DNA of 64,000 bases from Leucothrix mucor DSM 2157 (GTDB lineage: Bacteria > Pseudomonadota > Gammaproteobacteria > Thiotrichales > Thiotrichaceae): NCBI RefSeq assembly GCF_000419525.1, contig NZ_ATTE01000001.1, forward strand, positions 2,278,655 through 2,342,654, written 5' to 3'. The notes below the pieces were generated by a model, which ran no database searches, had not been told where the DNA came from, and worked only from the letters and a program-made list of their open reading frames with translations. A program made the translations under genes and the position numbers. This document shows, in pieces, positions 1-8,119 of this stretch (position 1 is the first letter of the stretch; each line of letters begins with the position of its first letter).

Positions 1-179
1 GGTCGTGCAAAGACGCGTGCAGGGAGTGCCCAGAGCTTGCCGGCAAATTGTGTTTTAACCTGGTCATCCAGCTTAAGCACGTAGGCGGCAGCCACTACAG
101 CTCCGATGACAATCGAAACTAAGAGCGTAATTCTGAAGATACGCCAGATAATTTTGATAAAAGACCAGAGAAAACTCAC
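1..179 (-). CDS. mrcB: Class A penicillin-binding protein 1B, N-terminal fragment
   Basis: This is the first 59 codons of a leftward gene cut by the window edge. The peptide has a short basic start, one strong membrane helix (about residues 14-33) and then the sequence KLWALPARVFARP, the element typical of the PBP1B N-terminal region just before the glycosyltransferase domain. PBP1B is a bifunctional inner-membrane enzyme that polymerises and cross-links peptidoglycan. The start is GTG at 179: an in-frame stop lies two codons upstream, and an AGGGGC-like ribosome site sits just before it. Identity rests only on this short N-terminus, so the symbol is fairly but not fully certain. Confidence 0.75.
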   Translation of the reverse strand, partial: MSFLWSFIKIIWRIFRITLLVSIVIGAVVAAAYVLKLDDQVKTQFAGKLWALPARVFAR

Positions 180-447
180 AATTCAGCCCCTTTAGGTTGC
201 TTTGTAGTTAAATATTCGCAGGGATATGACAAAGTAATTTCCGTGTGCCTGTGTTTTTTATTGATACCCGACAGCAAACACTGCCCAGCTAGTGAAGAAT
301 ACCGCAGATTCTATATGAATTTGTGAAAAAATAGTATCTACCAAAATACCTCCAGTCAGCTATTCAGCATGGACTAAGGAATTTAGAGTAAGCTTTTCCA
401 AAAACACTCCCAATCACATCGCTTAATAAATAAGAAGAACATGAGCC

Positions 448-1182
448 ATGCTGAAAAAAACGACTTGTCTATTGCTCCCTCTCGCCCTTGCCTGTGCAAC
501 AACTGCGCAAGCTCAATACACGCAAATGATTGTTGATGACCGCAATCAATTAATGCCAATTTTCTTTGATGATCCAGCCATGCAGCAGCAGGTATTGGCT
601 CCGACTCCGGTCAGCATTCCCTCAAATATGGGTGGCCAGCAACGCTATCCGGGTTCATCGCCATCGATAGTTCGCGCGCCACCGCCACAACCAAGCATAC
701 GGCCCGTTTCATTTAATCGCCCCGTTGCTCCACCGGTGCGCACCGCTTCACGACCCGCTCAAAGAAAACCAAGCAATCCACTGACCGGCCCCTATTTTAT
801 TAGCAGTGAACGCCATCGCATTATGGATGCCGCGTATGCAGCACTTGGAATCCCTTATAAGTATGGCGGCAACAATCCTGCACGGGGACTGGACTGCAGC
901 AGCTTGATGCAATTTATTTACAAGCGCGCACTAAACACCAAACTGCCCCGCACCGCCGCTCAACAACGCGATAATAGTAAAACACTGGCTTTCCAAAACT
1001 TGCAGCCAGGCGACATGCTATTTTTCAAAATTAACCCACGCACCAACCATGTTGGGGTGTATATCGGTAATGGGAAATTTATCCACGCATCATCTGGTAG
1101 TCGCAAGGCGGTGATTGCCTCCATGAACTTGCCTTACTGGAAAAAGCGCTTTGTTAAATTCGGGAGTTATTTAGAGAGCTAA
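448..1182 (+). CDS. Secreted NlpC/P60 (C40) peptidoglycan endopeptidase
   Basis: The 244-residue protein opens with a signal peptide (about residues 1-22, AQA before the cut). A proline-rich low-complexity linker follows (about 50-110), then a C-terminal NlpC/P60 domain. The catalytic cysteine is C150 in LDCSSL, the histidine H201 in NHVGVYIGNGKF, and a third polar residue H213 in FIHASS. Enzymes of this family cut stem-peptide bonds of murein in the periplasm, as E. coli Spr/MepS does. No lipobox is seen, so it is probably soluble periplasmic or exported. It stands alone, facing away from the PBP1B gene, with about 270 bases between them in which I see no gene. The exact bond cut cannot be read from sequence. 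Confidence 0.9.
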   Translation: MLKKTTCLLLPLALACATTAQAQYTQMIVDDRNQLMPIFFDDPAMQQQVLAPTPVSIPSNMGGQQRYPGSSPSIVRAPPPQPSIRPVSFNRPVAPPVRTASRPAQRKPSNPLTGPYFISSERHRIMDAAYAALGIPYKYGGNNPARGLDCSSLMQFIYKRALNTKLPRTAAQQRDNSKTLAFQNLQPGDMLFFKINPRTNHVGVYIGNGKFIHASSGSRKAVIASMNLPYWKKRFVKFGSYLES

Positions 1183-1274
1183 AGCAAAACCGCGTGTTTA
1201 ATACTTGAATAGTCCCGCAATTCCCCTATTATGAATATGCTATAACTTAATAATTCAAATTCAGGAGTGGAAAC

Positions 1275-1715
1275 ATGGGATTGTTTGATTTTGCCCGCAA
1301 TATCGGTAAGAAAATTTTCGGCAGTGATGACGATGACGCCTCAGAAAAACTACAGGCACATATCGAAGAGGACAACCCTGGAGTCGATGACCTTAAAGTA
1401 GTGGTAAAAGACGGTGTCGCAACCATTAAGGGGACCGCAAAAACCGCCTCGGCCTATGAAAAAGCAATACTAATGGCGGGGAATGCATTAGGCGTTGAAG
1501 AAGTACGCGCTGATGAATTCGTTGCCCCGGCTCAAACGGTAGAAGTGACGTATTACGAAATCATCAAAGGCGATAGCCTTTGGAAAATTGCTGAGAAATT
1601 CTACGGAAACGGCAGCAAGTACACTGGCATTTTTGAAGAGAACCGCGAAGTCATTAAAGACCCTGACTTGATCTTCCCTGGCCAGAAAATCCGTATCCCA
1701 ATGGATCACAAGTAA
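1275..1715 (+). CDS. kbp: BON-LysM protein, Kbp (YgaU)-like
   Basis: The 146-residue protein starts MGLFDFARNIGKKIFG, matching the opening of E. coli Kbp/YgaU. It has a BON domain (about residues 20-85) and a C-terminal LysM domain (about 92-142, with YEIIKGDSLWKIAEKFYG and FPGQKIRIP). Kbp of E. coli is a cytoplasmic potassium-binding protein. The same architecture without a signal peptide is seen here, so a cytosolic ion-responsive role is likely by family. A GGAG-type ribosome site precedes the ATG. The gene is monocistronic and ends at a strong bidirectional terminator shared with lysS. Confidence 0.88.
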   Translation: MGLFDFARNIGKKIFGSDDDDASEKLQAHIEEDNPGVDDLKVVVKDGVATIKGTAKTASAYEKAILMAGNALGVEEVRADEFVAPAQTVEVTYYEIIKGDSLWKIAEKFYGNGSKYTGIFEENREVIKDPDLIFPGQKIRIPMDHK

Positions 1716-1749
1716 TTGATTCTCAGAATAATCTGATATCAATCGCTAC

Positions 1750-1780
1750 AAAAAAGCCACCTGAAAAGGTGGCTTTTTTT
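1750..1780. terminator. Bidirectional intrinsic terminator between kbp and lysS
   Basis: A 13-bp perfect stem with GAAA loop is flanked by A and T runs (AAAAAAGCCACCT paired with AGGTGGCTTTTTT). It lies between convergent genes and can serve both strands. Confidence 0.9.
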
Positions 1781-1802
1781 ATACCCTGTTTTCCTTAAGC
1801 AA

Positions 1803-3308
1803 TCACTTTTCAGGACGCATATGCGGGAACAGAATAACATCACGGATTGATGGCGCATCGGTAAACAACATCACCAAGCGGTCAATACCAATACCTTCAC
1901 CCGCAGTGGGTGGCATACCAAACTCTAAGGCACGCACGAAGTCATCATCGTAATGCATGGCTTCATCATCACCGGCATCTTTCTCAGCAACCTGCTGCTG
2001 GAAGCGCTCAGCCTGATCTTCCGCATCATTTAACTCAGAGAAACCGTTACCAATCTCGCGTCCACCAATGAACAGCTCAAAGCGGTCAGTCACAAACGGG
2101 TTCTCATCATTGCGACGTGCCAGCGGCGATACTTCAGCTGGGTATTCAGTGATAAAGGTCGGATCTTTTAAGTGATGCTCAACCGTCTCATCGAACAGTT
2201 CAGTGATAATCTTGCCCAAGCCCCACTGCTCTTTAACCGAGATATTCAACTTCTCAGCGGCAATGCGCGCACGGTATTCAGTCTCTAAATCACCTTCTGT
2301 CAGCTCTGAATTATATTTCAGAACGGCATCTTTCATTGGTAAGCGTAAAAACGGCTTTCCAAAATCAAACTCGCTTCCCTGATAAGTGACTTGCGTATTG
2401 CCATACACATCAGTCGCCAGACCACGGAATAACTCTTCAGTCATATCCATCAGATCGTGATAGGTCGCATACGCCTGATAGAACTCAATCATGGTGAATT
2501 CAGGATTATGGCGAACCGACAGACCTTCGTTACGGAAGTTACGATTGATTTCGAACACACGCTCAAAACCGCCCACAATCAAACGCTTCAGGTACAGCTC
2601 CGGCGCAATTCGCAGGAACATATCAATGTCCAGCGCATTGTGATGCGTCACAAACGGACGCGCGGATGCACCACCTGGAATCACCTGCAACATCGGCGTT
2701 TCCACTTCCATGAAATCACGCTGCACGAAAAAGTTACGGATATAGCTCACGATCTTGGAACGCATGTTAAACGTATCACGTGTGTCCTGACTCATGATCA
2801 GGTCCAGATAACGCTGGCGATAGCGCTGCTCGTGATCCGTCAAGCCGTGGAATTTTTCTGGTAATGGACGCAGAGACTTAGTCAGCAGCTTCAAGCTATC
2901 CAATTTAACCGACAGCTCGCCTTTATTGGTTTTGAACATGACGCCCGTCGCGCCAACAATGTCACCAATATCCCAAGTCTTGAATGAATCGTATAAGGCT
3001 TCGCCCATCGCAGCTTGTTGCACGTATAGCTGCAAACGGCCTGAACGATCACTGATTGTGATGAAGCTCGCTTTACCCATTACACGTTTCAGCATAATAC
3101 GGCCAGCCACACTCACCTTCGCTGGGTTTTCTTCCAGCTCAGCCTTCTCTTTATCGCCGTACAATGCTTGCAAATCTGCGGCATGTTGCTCAGGTTTAAA
3201 GTCATTCGGGAAGGCATTGCCTTGCTCACGCAGACCCGCTAATTTTTCGCGGCGTAGGGTAATTAACTGATTTTCGTCCTGCTCTTGCAGAATATCCTGT
3301 TCACTCAT
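1803..3308 (-). CDS. lysS: Lysine--tRNA ligase, class II
   Basis: This 501-residue protein has the full class II LysRS layout. An OB-fold anticodon-binding domain (about residues 60-170) is followed by the aminoacylation core. Motif 2 is seen as [20 protein letters not shown] and motif 3 as [11 protein letters not shown] near the C-terminus. It charges tRNA-Lys in the cytosol. The length equals that of the E. coli enzyme. It begins 12 bases after the prfB stop, the same prfB-lysS operon as in E. coli, so its expression probably follows the prfB promoter. It ends at the terminator shared with kbp. Confidence 0.97.
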   Translation of the reverse strand: MSEQDILQEQDENQLITLRREKLAGLREQGNAFPNDFKPEQHAADLQALYGDKEKAELEENPAKVSVAGRIMLKRVMGKASFITISDRSGRLQLYVQQAAMGEALYDSFKTWDIGDIVGATGVMFKTNKGELSVKLDSLKLLTKSLRPLPEKFHGLTDHEQRYRQRYLDLIMSQDTRDTFNMRSKIVSYIRNFFVQRDFMEVETPMLQVIPGGASARPFVTHHNALDIDMFLRIAPELYLKRLIVGGFERVFEINRNFRNEGLSVRHNPEFTMIEFYQAYATYHDLMDMTEELFRGLATDVYGNTQVTYQGSEFDFGKPFLRLPMKDAVLKYNSELTEGDLETEYRARIAAEKLNISVKEQWGLGKIITELFDETVEHHLKDPTFITEYPAEVSPLARRNDENPFVTDRFELFIGGREIGNGFSELNDAEDQAERFQQQVAEKDAGDDEAMHYDDDFVRALEFGMPPTAGEGIGIDRLVMLFTDAPSIRDVILFPHMRPEK

Positions 3309-3320
3309 GAGTGTTCTCTC

Positions 3321-4416
3321 TTACAAGCCGCTCTTCAGGCTAGCCTCAATAAATTGATCCAATGAACCGTCCAATACTGACTGCGTACTACCAGTCTCAA
3401 CACCGGTCCGGTGGTCTTTAATGCGTGATGCGTCCAATACATAAGAACGGATTTGGCTGCCCCAACCGATGTCTGACTTATTGTCTTCCATCGCCTGACT
3501 TTCAGCGTTCCGCTTTTGTACTTCCTGCTCGTATAATTTTGCGCGCAACTGCTTCATTGCCGTGGCTTTGTTCTGATGCTGCGACCGGCCATTCTGACAT
3601 TGCACCACGGTATTGGTGGGCACGTGCGTAATACGCACAGCAGATTCCGTTTTGTTTACGTGCTGACCACCTGCCCCTGATGCGCGGTATACGTCAATTC
3701 GTAAATCAGATGGGTCGATATCGATTTCAATATCATCATCGATTTCAGGCGATACAAACACCGAACAGAATGAAGTATGACGACGTCCGCCCGAGTCAAA
3801 CGGTGATTTTCTTACCAGTCGATGCACACCGATCTCGGTCCGTAACCAACCAAAGGCATACTCACCATCGAACTTAATGGTCGCTGATTTAATACCCGCC
3901 ACATCACCAGGCGATGCTTCCATTAGCTCAACTTTAAAGCCTTTGGCCTCACCCCAACGTAAATACATCCGCAGCACCATCTCGCCCCAGTCCTGCGCTT
4001 CGGTTCCACCGGAGCCGGATTGGATATCCAGGAAGGCACTACACGCATCCATCTCACCGGAGAACATGCGTTTGAATTCAAGCGCTTTCAGCTCTTTTTC
4101 ATATTCGCCAAGCTCAGCAATGACGTCGGCAACGGCGGCCTCATCATCATCCGCTTCGGACATTTCCAACAGCTCGAAGGTATCGTTTAAACCTTCAAAT
4201 AAACGATCGATAGTGACGACGACACCTTCTAACAGTGTGCGGTCTTTACCCAATTGCAGGGCGCGTTCACGATCATTCCAGACGGCGGGGTCTTCTAATT
4301 CTCTGACTACTTCTTCAAGCTGTTCTTGCTTTTCAGCATAGTCAAAGATACCCCCTAAGCGCTTCTAAACGCGTCTGCAGATCCTTAATTTTCGAGTAAG
4401 TGAGGTTTAATTCCAT
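3321..4416 (-). CDS. prfB: Peptide chain release factor 2 (programmed +1 frameshift)
   Basis: RF2 ends translation at UGA and UAA. The gene is in two frames. A 24-codon opening frame (ATG at 4416, [14 protein letters not shown]...) runs into an in-frame TGA at 4344-4342. Reading continues after a +1 slip as [20 protein letters not shown], giving 364 residues in all. The slip site has the classical form (see the separate entry). The GGQ loop for peptide release is present as [19 protein letters not shown], and the upstream helical domain is intact. It heads the prfB-lysS operon and is divergent from yajQ. The frameshift is the known autoregulatory device, not damage. Confidence 0.96.
4341..4356 (-). 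promoter_or_regulatory. prfB: prfB programmed +1 frameshift site
   Basis: The minus strand reads AGGGGGTATCTTTGAC. It comprises an internal Shine-Dalgarno-like AGGGGG, a 3-base spacer, the slippery CTT codon and the TGA stop followed by C. This matches the E. coli RF2 recoding site base for base in its functional parts. Low RF2 lets the ribosome pause at TGA and slip by +1, restoring synthesis. Confidence 0.97.
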
Positions 4417-4557
4417 AATTCTTGCTTGGCTGCTTCATTCGGAACGGTATGATACATGAACGAATCGTGACTAAGATAGGCTTTTGAAAAAATCCAATCG
4501 AAATTTTGCCCAATAATCCGGTATTATACGCGCTTTGATTTATCAGGAGATTCAGTC

Positions 4558-5043
4558 ATGCCCTCATTTGATGTGGTGTCCGAAGTTGATCTTCACGAAG
4601 TGCGCAATGCGACAGACCAAGCCAATAAAGAAGTCACCACACGGTTTGACTTCAAAGGCAGCAACGCAAGCTTTGAGTTGAAAGATGAGATTATTACCCT
4701 AAAAGCAGAGAATACTTTCCAGCTAAAACAGATGATGGATATTCTGCGAGCGAAATTTGCCAAGCGCAGCATTGATTCAGGCGCCTTGGACCCGCAAGAC
4801 CCCAAAGAAACCGGTATTAACAATGCGAGCCAGCAGGTGTTATTGCGTCAGGGACTGGATTCTGACAACGGTAAGAAAGTGGTCAAAGCACTGAAAGCAT
4901 CTAAAATTAAGGTGCAATCTCAAATTCAGGGCGAGCAAGTTCGGGTAACCGGCAAGAGCCGCGATGATTTGCAAGGCGCCATTGCGCTGCTGCGCGAACA
5001 GGAATTGGGGCTGCCATTGCAATTCACCAACTTCCGCGACTAA
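4558..5043 (+). CDS. yajQ: YajQ family nucleotide-binding protein (UPF0234)
   Basis: The 161-residue protein begins MPSFDVVSEVDLHEVRNA, the signature opening of the YajQ family, and keeps family length through to LPLQFTNFRD. Family members bind nucleotides or RNA, and the Xanthomonas homolog binds cyclic di-GMP and works with a transcription factor. That role is possible here because the window encodes several GGDEF/EAL proteins, but there is no direct link. An AGGAG ribosome site precedes the ATG. It is divergent from prfB and monocistronic, ending at an intrinsic terminator. Confidence 0.93.
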   Translation: MPSFDVVSEVDLHEVRNATDQANKEVTTRFDFKGSNASFELKDEIITLKAENTFQLKQMMDILRAKFAKRSIDSGALDPQDPKETGINNASQQVLLRQGLDSDNGKKVVKALKASKIKVQSQIQGEQVRVTGKSRDDLQGAIALLREQELGLPLQFTNFRD

Positions 5044-5065
5044 TCCCCAGAAAAGCGATCAATAA

Positions 5066-5092
5066 AAAAGGCCGGTATCATACCGGCCTTTT
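5066..5092. terminator. Bidirectional intrinsic terminator after yajQ
   Basis: A 12-bp perfect stem (AAAAGGCCGGTA with TACCGGCCTTTT) has a 3-base loop. It sits between yajQ and the end of the leftward envelope cluster and can stop transcription from both sides. Confidence 0.9.
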
Positions 5093-5109
5093 GCGTTCTA
5101 TCTTACGTG

Positions 5110-6789
5110 TTACTGGTTAACGACTTTCGGTAAGGACTCAGCATGACGAATCCACGCGGCGACTGTCGTAATCCCCGGAATATTCGACACTTTCTCAACG
5201 CGCTGGTTAACAGCCTTGATCGACTGAATCAGTTTTTCAGGATTGGCTTCAGACAGCGCCTCAGTGGAATACACACCACTTAACTCCAGCACTTCGGCCA
5301 TTGGCCCATCAATGCCTTTCACCCGTAGCAAATCAGCAATCGCTACCCATGAAGAGATCACCCATGACTCACGACCCAGTGCTTTAGAAATCAACGCCAC
5401 ACCATCACGGTCTTTGCATTTATTCAACAAGTTCAGCGTGGTTGTCACACCCATATCATGCAGTTGGCGACGATTGTCACTACCAATAGAACGGATGATT
5501 TCAATACGATAGTTTTCATCATTGGGGGATGCCATCGCAGTTGCCGTCACGACTTCAGCCGTCGTATCTTCAACCTTCTCTTTAACTTTCTCATAGCCTT
5601 CGCGCGCCATTGAGCTGAGCTTAGTCCAGTTAGAAGCCCGCGAACTGCCGGTTGCCGCATGAGTGGCTGGTCTGCCAGAGATAATACCGGAGGCGAGTCC
5701 GGAGTAATCCCGAGGTGCTCGTGGGGTACTATCGGCCTGATCTTCCAGCTTGCTCACTTGCAGCTGACTGGCTCGTAGCTCTGTTTCAACTTGATTCAGT
5801 CGCTTGTGGCTTTCGGTTAATGCTTTCTGAGTTTGCTCCAGCTGACCTTTAACATGCTCTAATTGCCCTTTGCCATCAGCAACGGCTTTCGTTTGCAGCT
5901 TTAGGGTATCGTCACGCTCACTTAACTGAGCTTGCAACTTAGTAAATTGCTCACCCTGCTCATCAACACGGCCATTCAATGCCTGAATCGCGTCACTGCT
6001 TTCTTTCTGCTTAGTCGCCAGCTCAGCATTCGCGGCTTCCAGGGCTTTCTTCTTTTGAGTTAGCTCCTCGGAAACTTCACTCAATTTATTTTCAGCACAA
6101 GTCAGCTGCTCTTCGCACTCCTGAGCCTGACGCTTGTACTCATCCAAAGATTCGCTATCAGTTTGATGTGAACCTCTTTCTTTTTCTAAGTCAGCCAGCA
6201 GCTTTGTTTTTGTCTCGCTCAGCACCGTAAGATTGGTTGCAAGCTTCTGATGCAGCACGTCGATTTTCTCATCGCGCTGCTTAACCGCCGCTTCTGACTC
6301 ATGCAGTCGCGTAATATAGTCATTTAATTGAGTGGATGAGCCATCAACCGTCGCGCCGTCCAACTTCTCATTAGCGATTGCCAGCGACTGCTGAGTCTCG
6401 GCCAGTTGCTTTGCCGTGTTATCCAGCTGAGCCTTTAACTCACTCATTTCAGCTTCGGAATGGCTTAGCTTTTGACGATACTCTGTTGTTACCAGATCAT
6501 TGTCTGCATCGCCATTGTTGCGCTCGCTTAAACGGCTAGATAACACATCACGCTCTTCAGATAAGCGTAAGAACATTTCACCCTGACGCACGCCTGCTGC
6601 ATTCAGCGCATCAATTTTGTCGCGATACTCGTCGCGCTCCAGCTCTAAATTCTCCAGCCGCTGCGACCACTCCTGATTCATTTTATCCATTTTGCGCTGT
6701 GAACCACCCCGCAAAAACCAGCCTGCCAGCACACCAATGACGGCGGCTAATAATAGAAATGCCCAGATTTGAATAATTAGATACGCCAT
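5110..6789 (-). CDS. Membrane-anchored coiled-coil protein with DUF4332-like C-terminal domain
   Basis: The 559-residue protein has one N-terminal membrane helix (about residues 4-26), then GGSQRK. A very long charged coiled coil rich in E, K, Q and A follows (about 30-350), then a short linker. The C-terminal helical region (about 425-555) contains LLRVKGIDGPMAEVLELSGV and VSNIPGITTVAAWIRHA. These G-rich helix-hairpin-helix-like turns resemble DUF4332, by recall only. The reaction, if any, is unknown. It is the last gene of a four-gene leftward cluster: its ATG lies one base past the stop of the OmpA-like gene and its AAAGGAA ribosome site lies inside that gene, so the two are translationally coupled. 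The topology suggests a scaffold reaching from the inner membrane. Confidence 0.75.
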   Translation of the reverse strand: MAYLIIQIWAFLLLAAVIGVLAGWFLRGGSQRKMDKMNQEWSQRLENLELERDEYRDKIDALNAAGVRQGEMFLRLSEERDVLSSRLSERNNGDADNDLVTTEYRQKLSHSEAEMSELKAQLDNTAKQLAETQQSLAIANEKLDGATVDGSSTQLNDYITRLHESEAAVKQRDEKIDVLHQKLATNLTVLSETKTKLLADLEKERGSHQTDSESLDEYKRQAQECEEQLTCAENKLSEVSEELTQKKKALEAANAELATKQKESSDAIQALNGRVDEQGEQFTKLQAQLSERDDTLKLQTKAVADGKGQLEHVKGQLEQTQKALTESHKRLNQVETELRASQLQVSKLEDQADSTPRAPRDYSGLASGIISGRPATHAATGSSRASNWTKLSSMAREGYEKVKEKVEDTTAEVVTATAMASPNDENYRIEIIRSIGSDNRRQLHDMGVTTTLNLLNKCKDRDGVALISKALGRESWVISSWVAIADLLRVKGIDGPMAEVLELSGVYSTEALSEANPEKLIQSIKAVNQRVEKVSNIPGITTVAAWIRHAESLPKVVNQ

Positions 6790-6790
6790 T

Positions 6791-8002
6791 TTATTGTGTT
6801 CCTTTTACGATCAATTCGATGCGACGGTTCTTAGCCCGCCCTGCTTCTGTTTTATTGTTGGCAATTGGTTTGCTTTCCCCAAAACCTTGCGCTTCTAAAC
6901 GTGCTGACTGCACACCCAGATTGACCAAATAAGCCATTACCGATTCGGCACGTGCCTGACTTAAGGCCTTATTGGCTTTTGCATCGCCATAAGAGTCGGT
7001 GTAACCATTAATGTAGATACGATGTGCCGGGCAGCGACTTGCTGGCTCTACCACGCCTGCCAAAATGGATTTTGCCGCATCAGGCAGTGTCACTGAGCCA
7101 CTTTCAAATTGAATACTGCCCTGCTTCACGGCTTCATTTAGCAAGCCTTGGCAGAACTTCTCAACGTATTTATTAGAGCCAACAATGGGCGCCTGAGCGA
7201 CCGGAGCCACCACAGCAACGGCGTCTGTTTTTAACACCATTTCAGTGGCATAGGTGCCTGCCAAGCGTTGCGCATAAGCCTCGGCTGCATCGCTGGCATC
7301 CTGAGAGCTGGCAATACCTTTCACCAACGCTTTATCATCGATAATACTGACGCTACCTTGCCTTAAATACTGCAAAGCGCTAATGCTGTCTTTTACGTTT
7401 TCCTGCCAGTCTTCAGGGGCTGCTAAGGCGCTCTCCTGTAATGACCAAGTAGTTTGATTAGGATCGGCACCAATTGACTGCAAGTGAGCCTCAATCGCTT
7501 GCTGAAATTCCATACCAGAAGACACGCCGTTAATGGTGTACAGACCCGCCTCATCGCGCTGAATTTGCATGCGATAAGGGATATCACTGGACAGCTGATC
7601 CGCCTCAGTAACTAATGGTATTTCCATTGGGGTATCAACCGGCGTGACGCCAGTGGTTCCGTCGTTGGTAATCACGGTAACGGCGACATCTGTTTTTAAT
7701 ACTTCGACTGCGGCGCTTGGCTGTTCCGTCAGGACCTGATCAATTACCTGATTCACACCCCGAACCTTCACTAAGGTCAAGGCCTGTCGCTGTTGCCGTG
7801 AGCTTTCGGCCACACCACTCACGATCACATCCCGACCATCAGCCGTTGCCTTTGCCCAACCCATATTATTGGCAATCAATTCCCGCTGAGCGCGTTGCTG
7901 AATATCCGCCTCAATCGCCGGCCCCTTAACCTGATAAACCGCAAACCAGCCGAGCACCAGTAACGCCAATATTGCGACTAGCGCAATCAGTAGTTTTTTC
8001 AT
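6791..8002 (-). CDS. Inner-membrane-anchored BON-OmpA family protein
   Basis: The protein has about 403 residues. A hydrophobic N-terminal helix (about residues 4-24) lacks a clear signal-peptidase site, so it is probably an uncleaved anchor. A BON-like segment follows (about 35-90, ANNMGWAKATADGRDVIVSG), then a second BON-like segment (about 205-265). The C-terminal OmpA peptidoglycan-binding domain (about 290-400) has NGYTDSYGD, GFGESKPIANN and AKNRRIEL. The aspartate and arginine that hold diaminopimelate in this family are present. The layout resembles a membrane stator or tether. ATG at 8002 is preceded directly by an in-frame GTG at 8005 that fits the AAGGA ribosome site slightly better. 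It is the third gene of the envelope cluster. Confidence 0.88.
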   Translation of the reverse strand: MKKLLIALVAILALLVLGWFAVYQVKGPAIEADIQQRAQRELIANNMGWAKATADGRDVIVSGVAESSRQQRQALTLVKVRGVNQVIDQVLTEQPSAAVEVLKTDVAVTVITNDGTTGVTPVDTPMEIPLVTEADQLSSDIPYRMQIQRDEAGLYTINGVSSGMEFQQAIEAHLQSIGADPNQTTWSLQESALAAPEDWQENVKDSISALQYLRQGSVSIIDDKALVKGIASSQDASDAAEAYAQRLAGTYATEMVLKTDAVAVVAPVAQAPIVGSNKYVEKFCQGLLNEAVKQGSIQFESGSVTLPDAAKSILAGVVEPASRCPAHRIYINGYTDSYGDAKANKALSQARAESVMAYLVNLGVQSARLEAQGFGESKPIANNKTEAGRAKNRRIELIVKGTQ

Positions 8003-8119
8003 CACTATTGTAAGTCCTTTTTACCCGCCCAAACCCCAACGGAGCGTTTCCTATCTGCAGCCCAAAAACGCCTGATTATCATCGGGTACCGACACATAAC
8101 TTAGATTAATAAATATCAA

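Noticed and set aside
3877-4341. 154-residue antisense frame opposite prfB
   Set aside because: It is a serine-rich shadow of the conserved prfB coding sequence.
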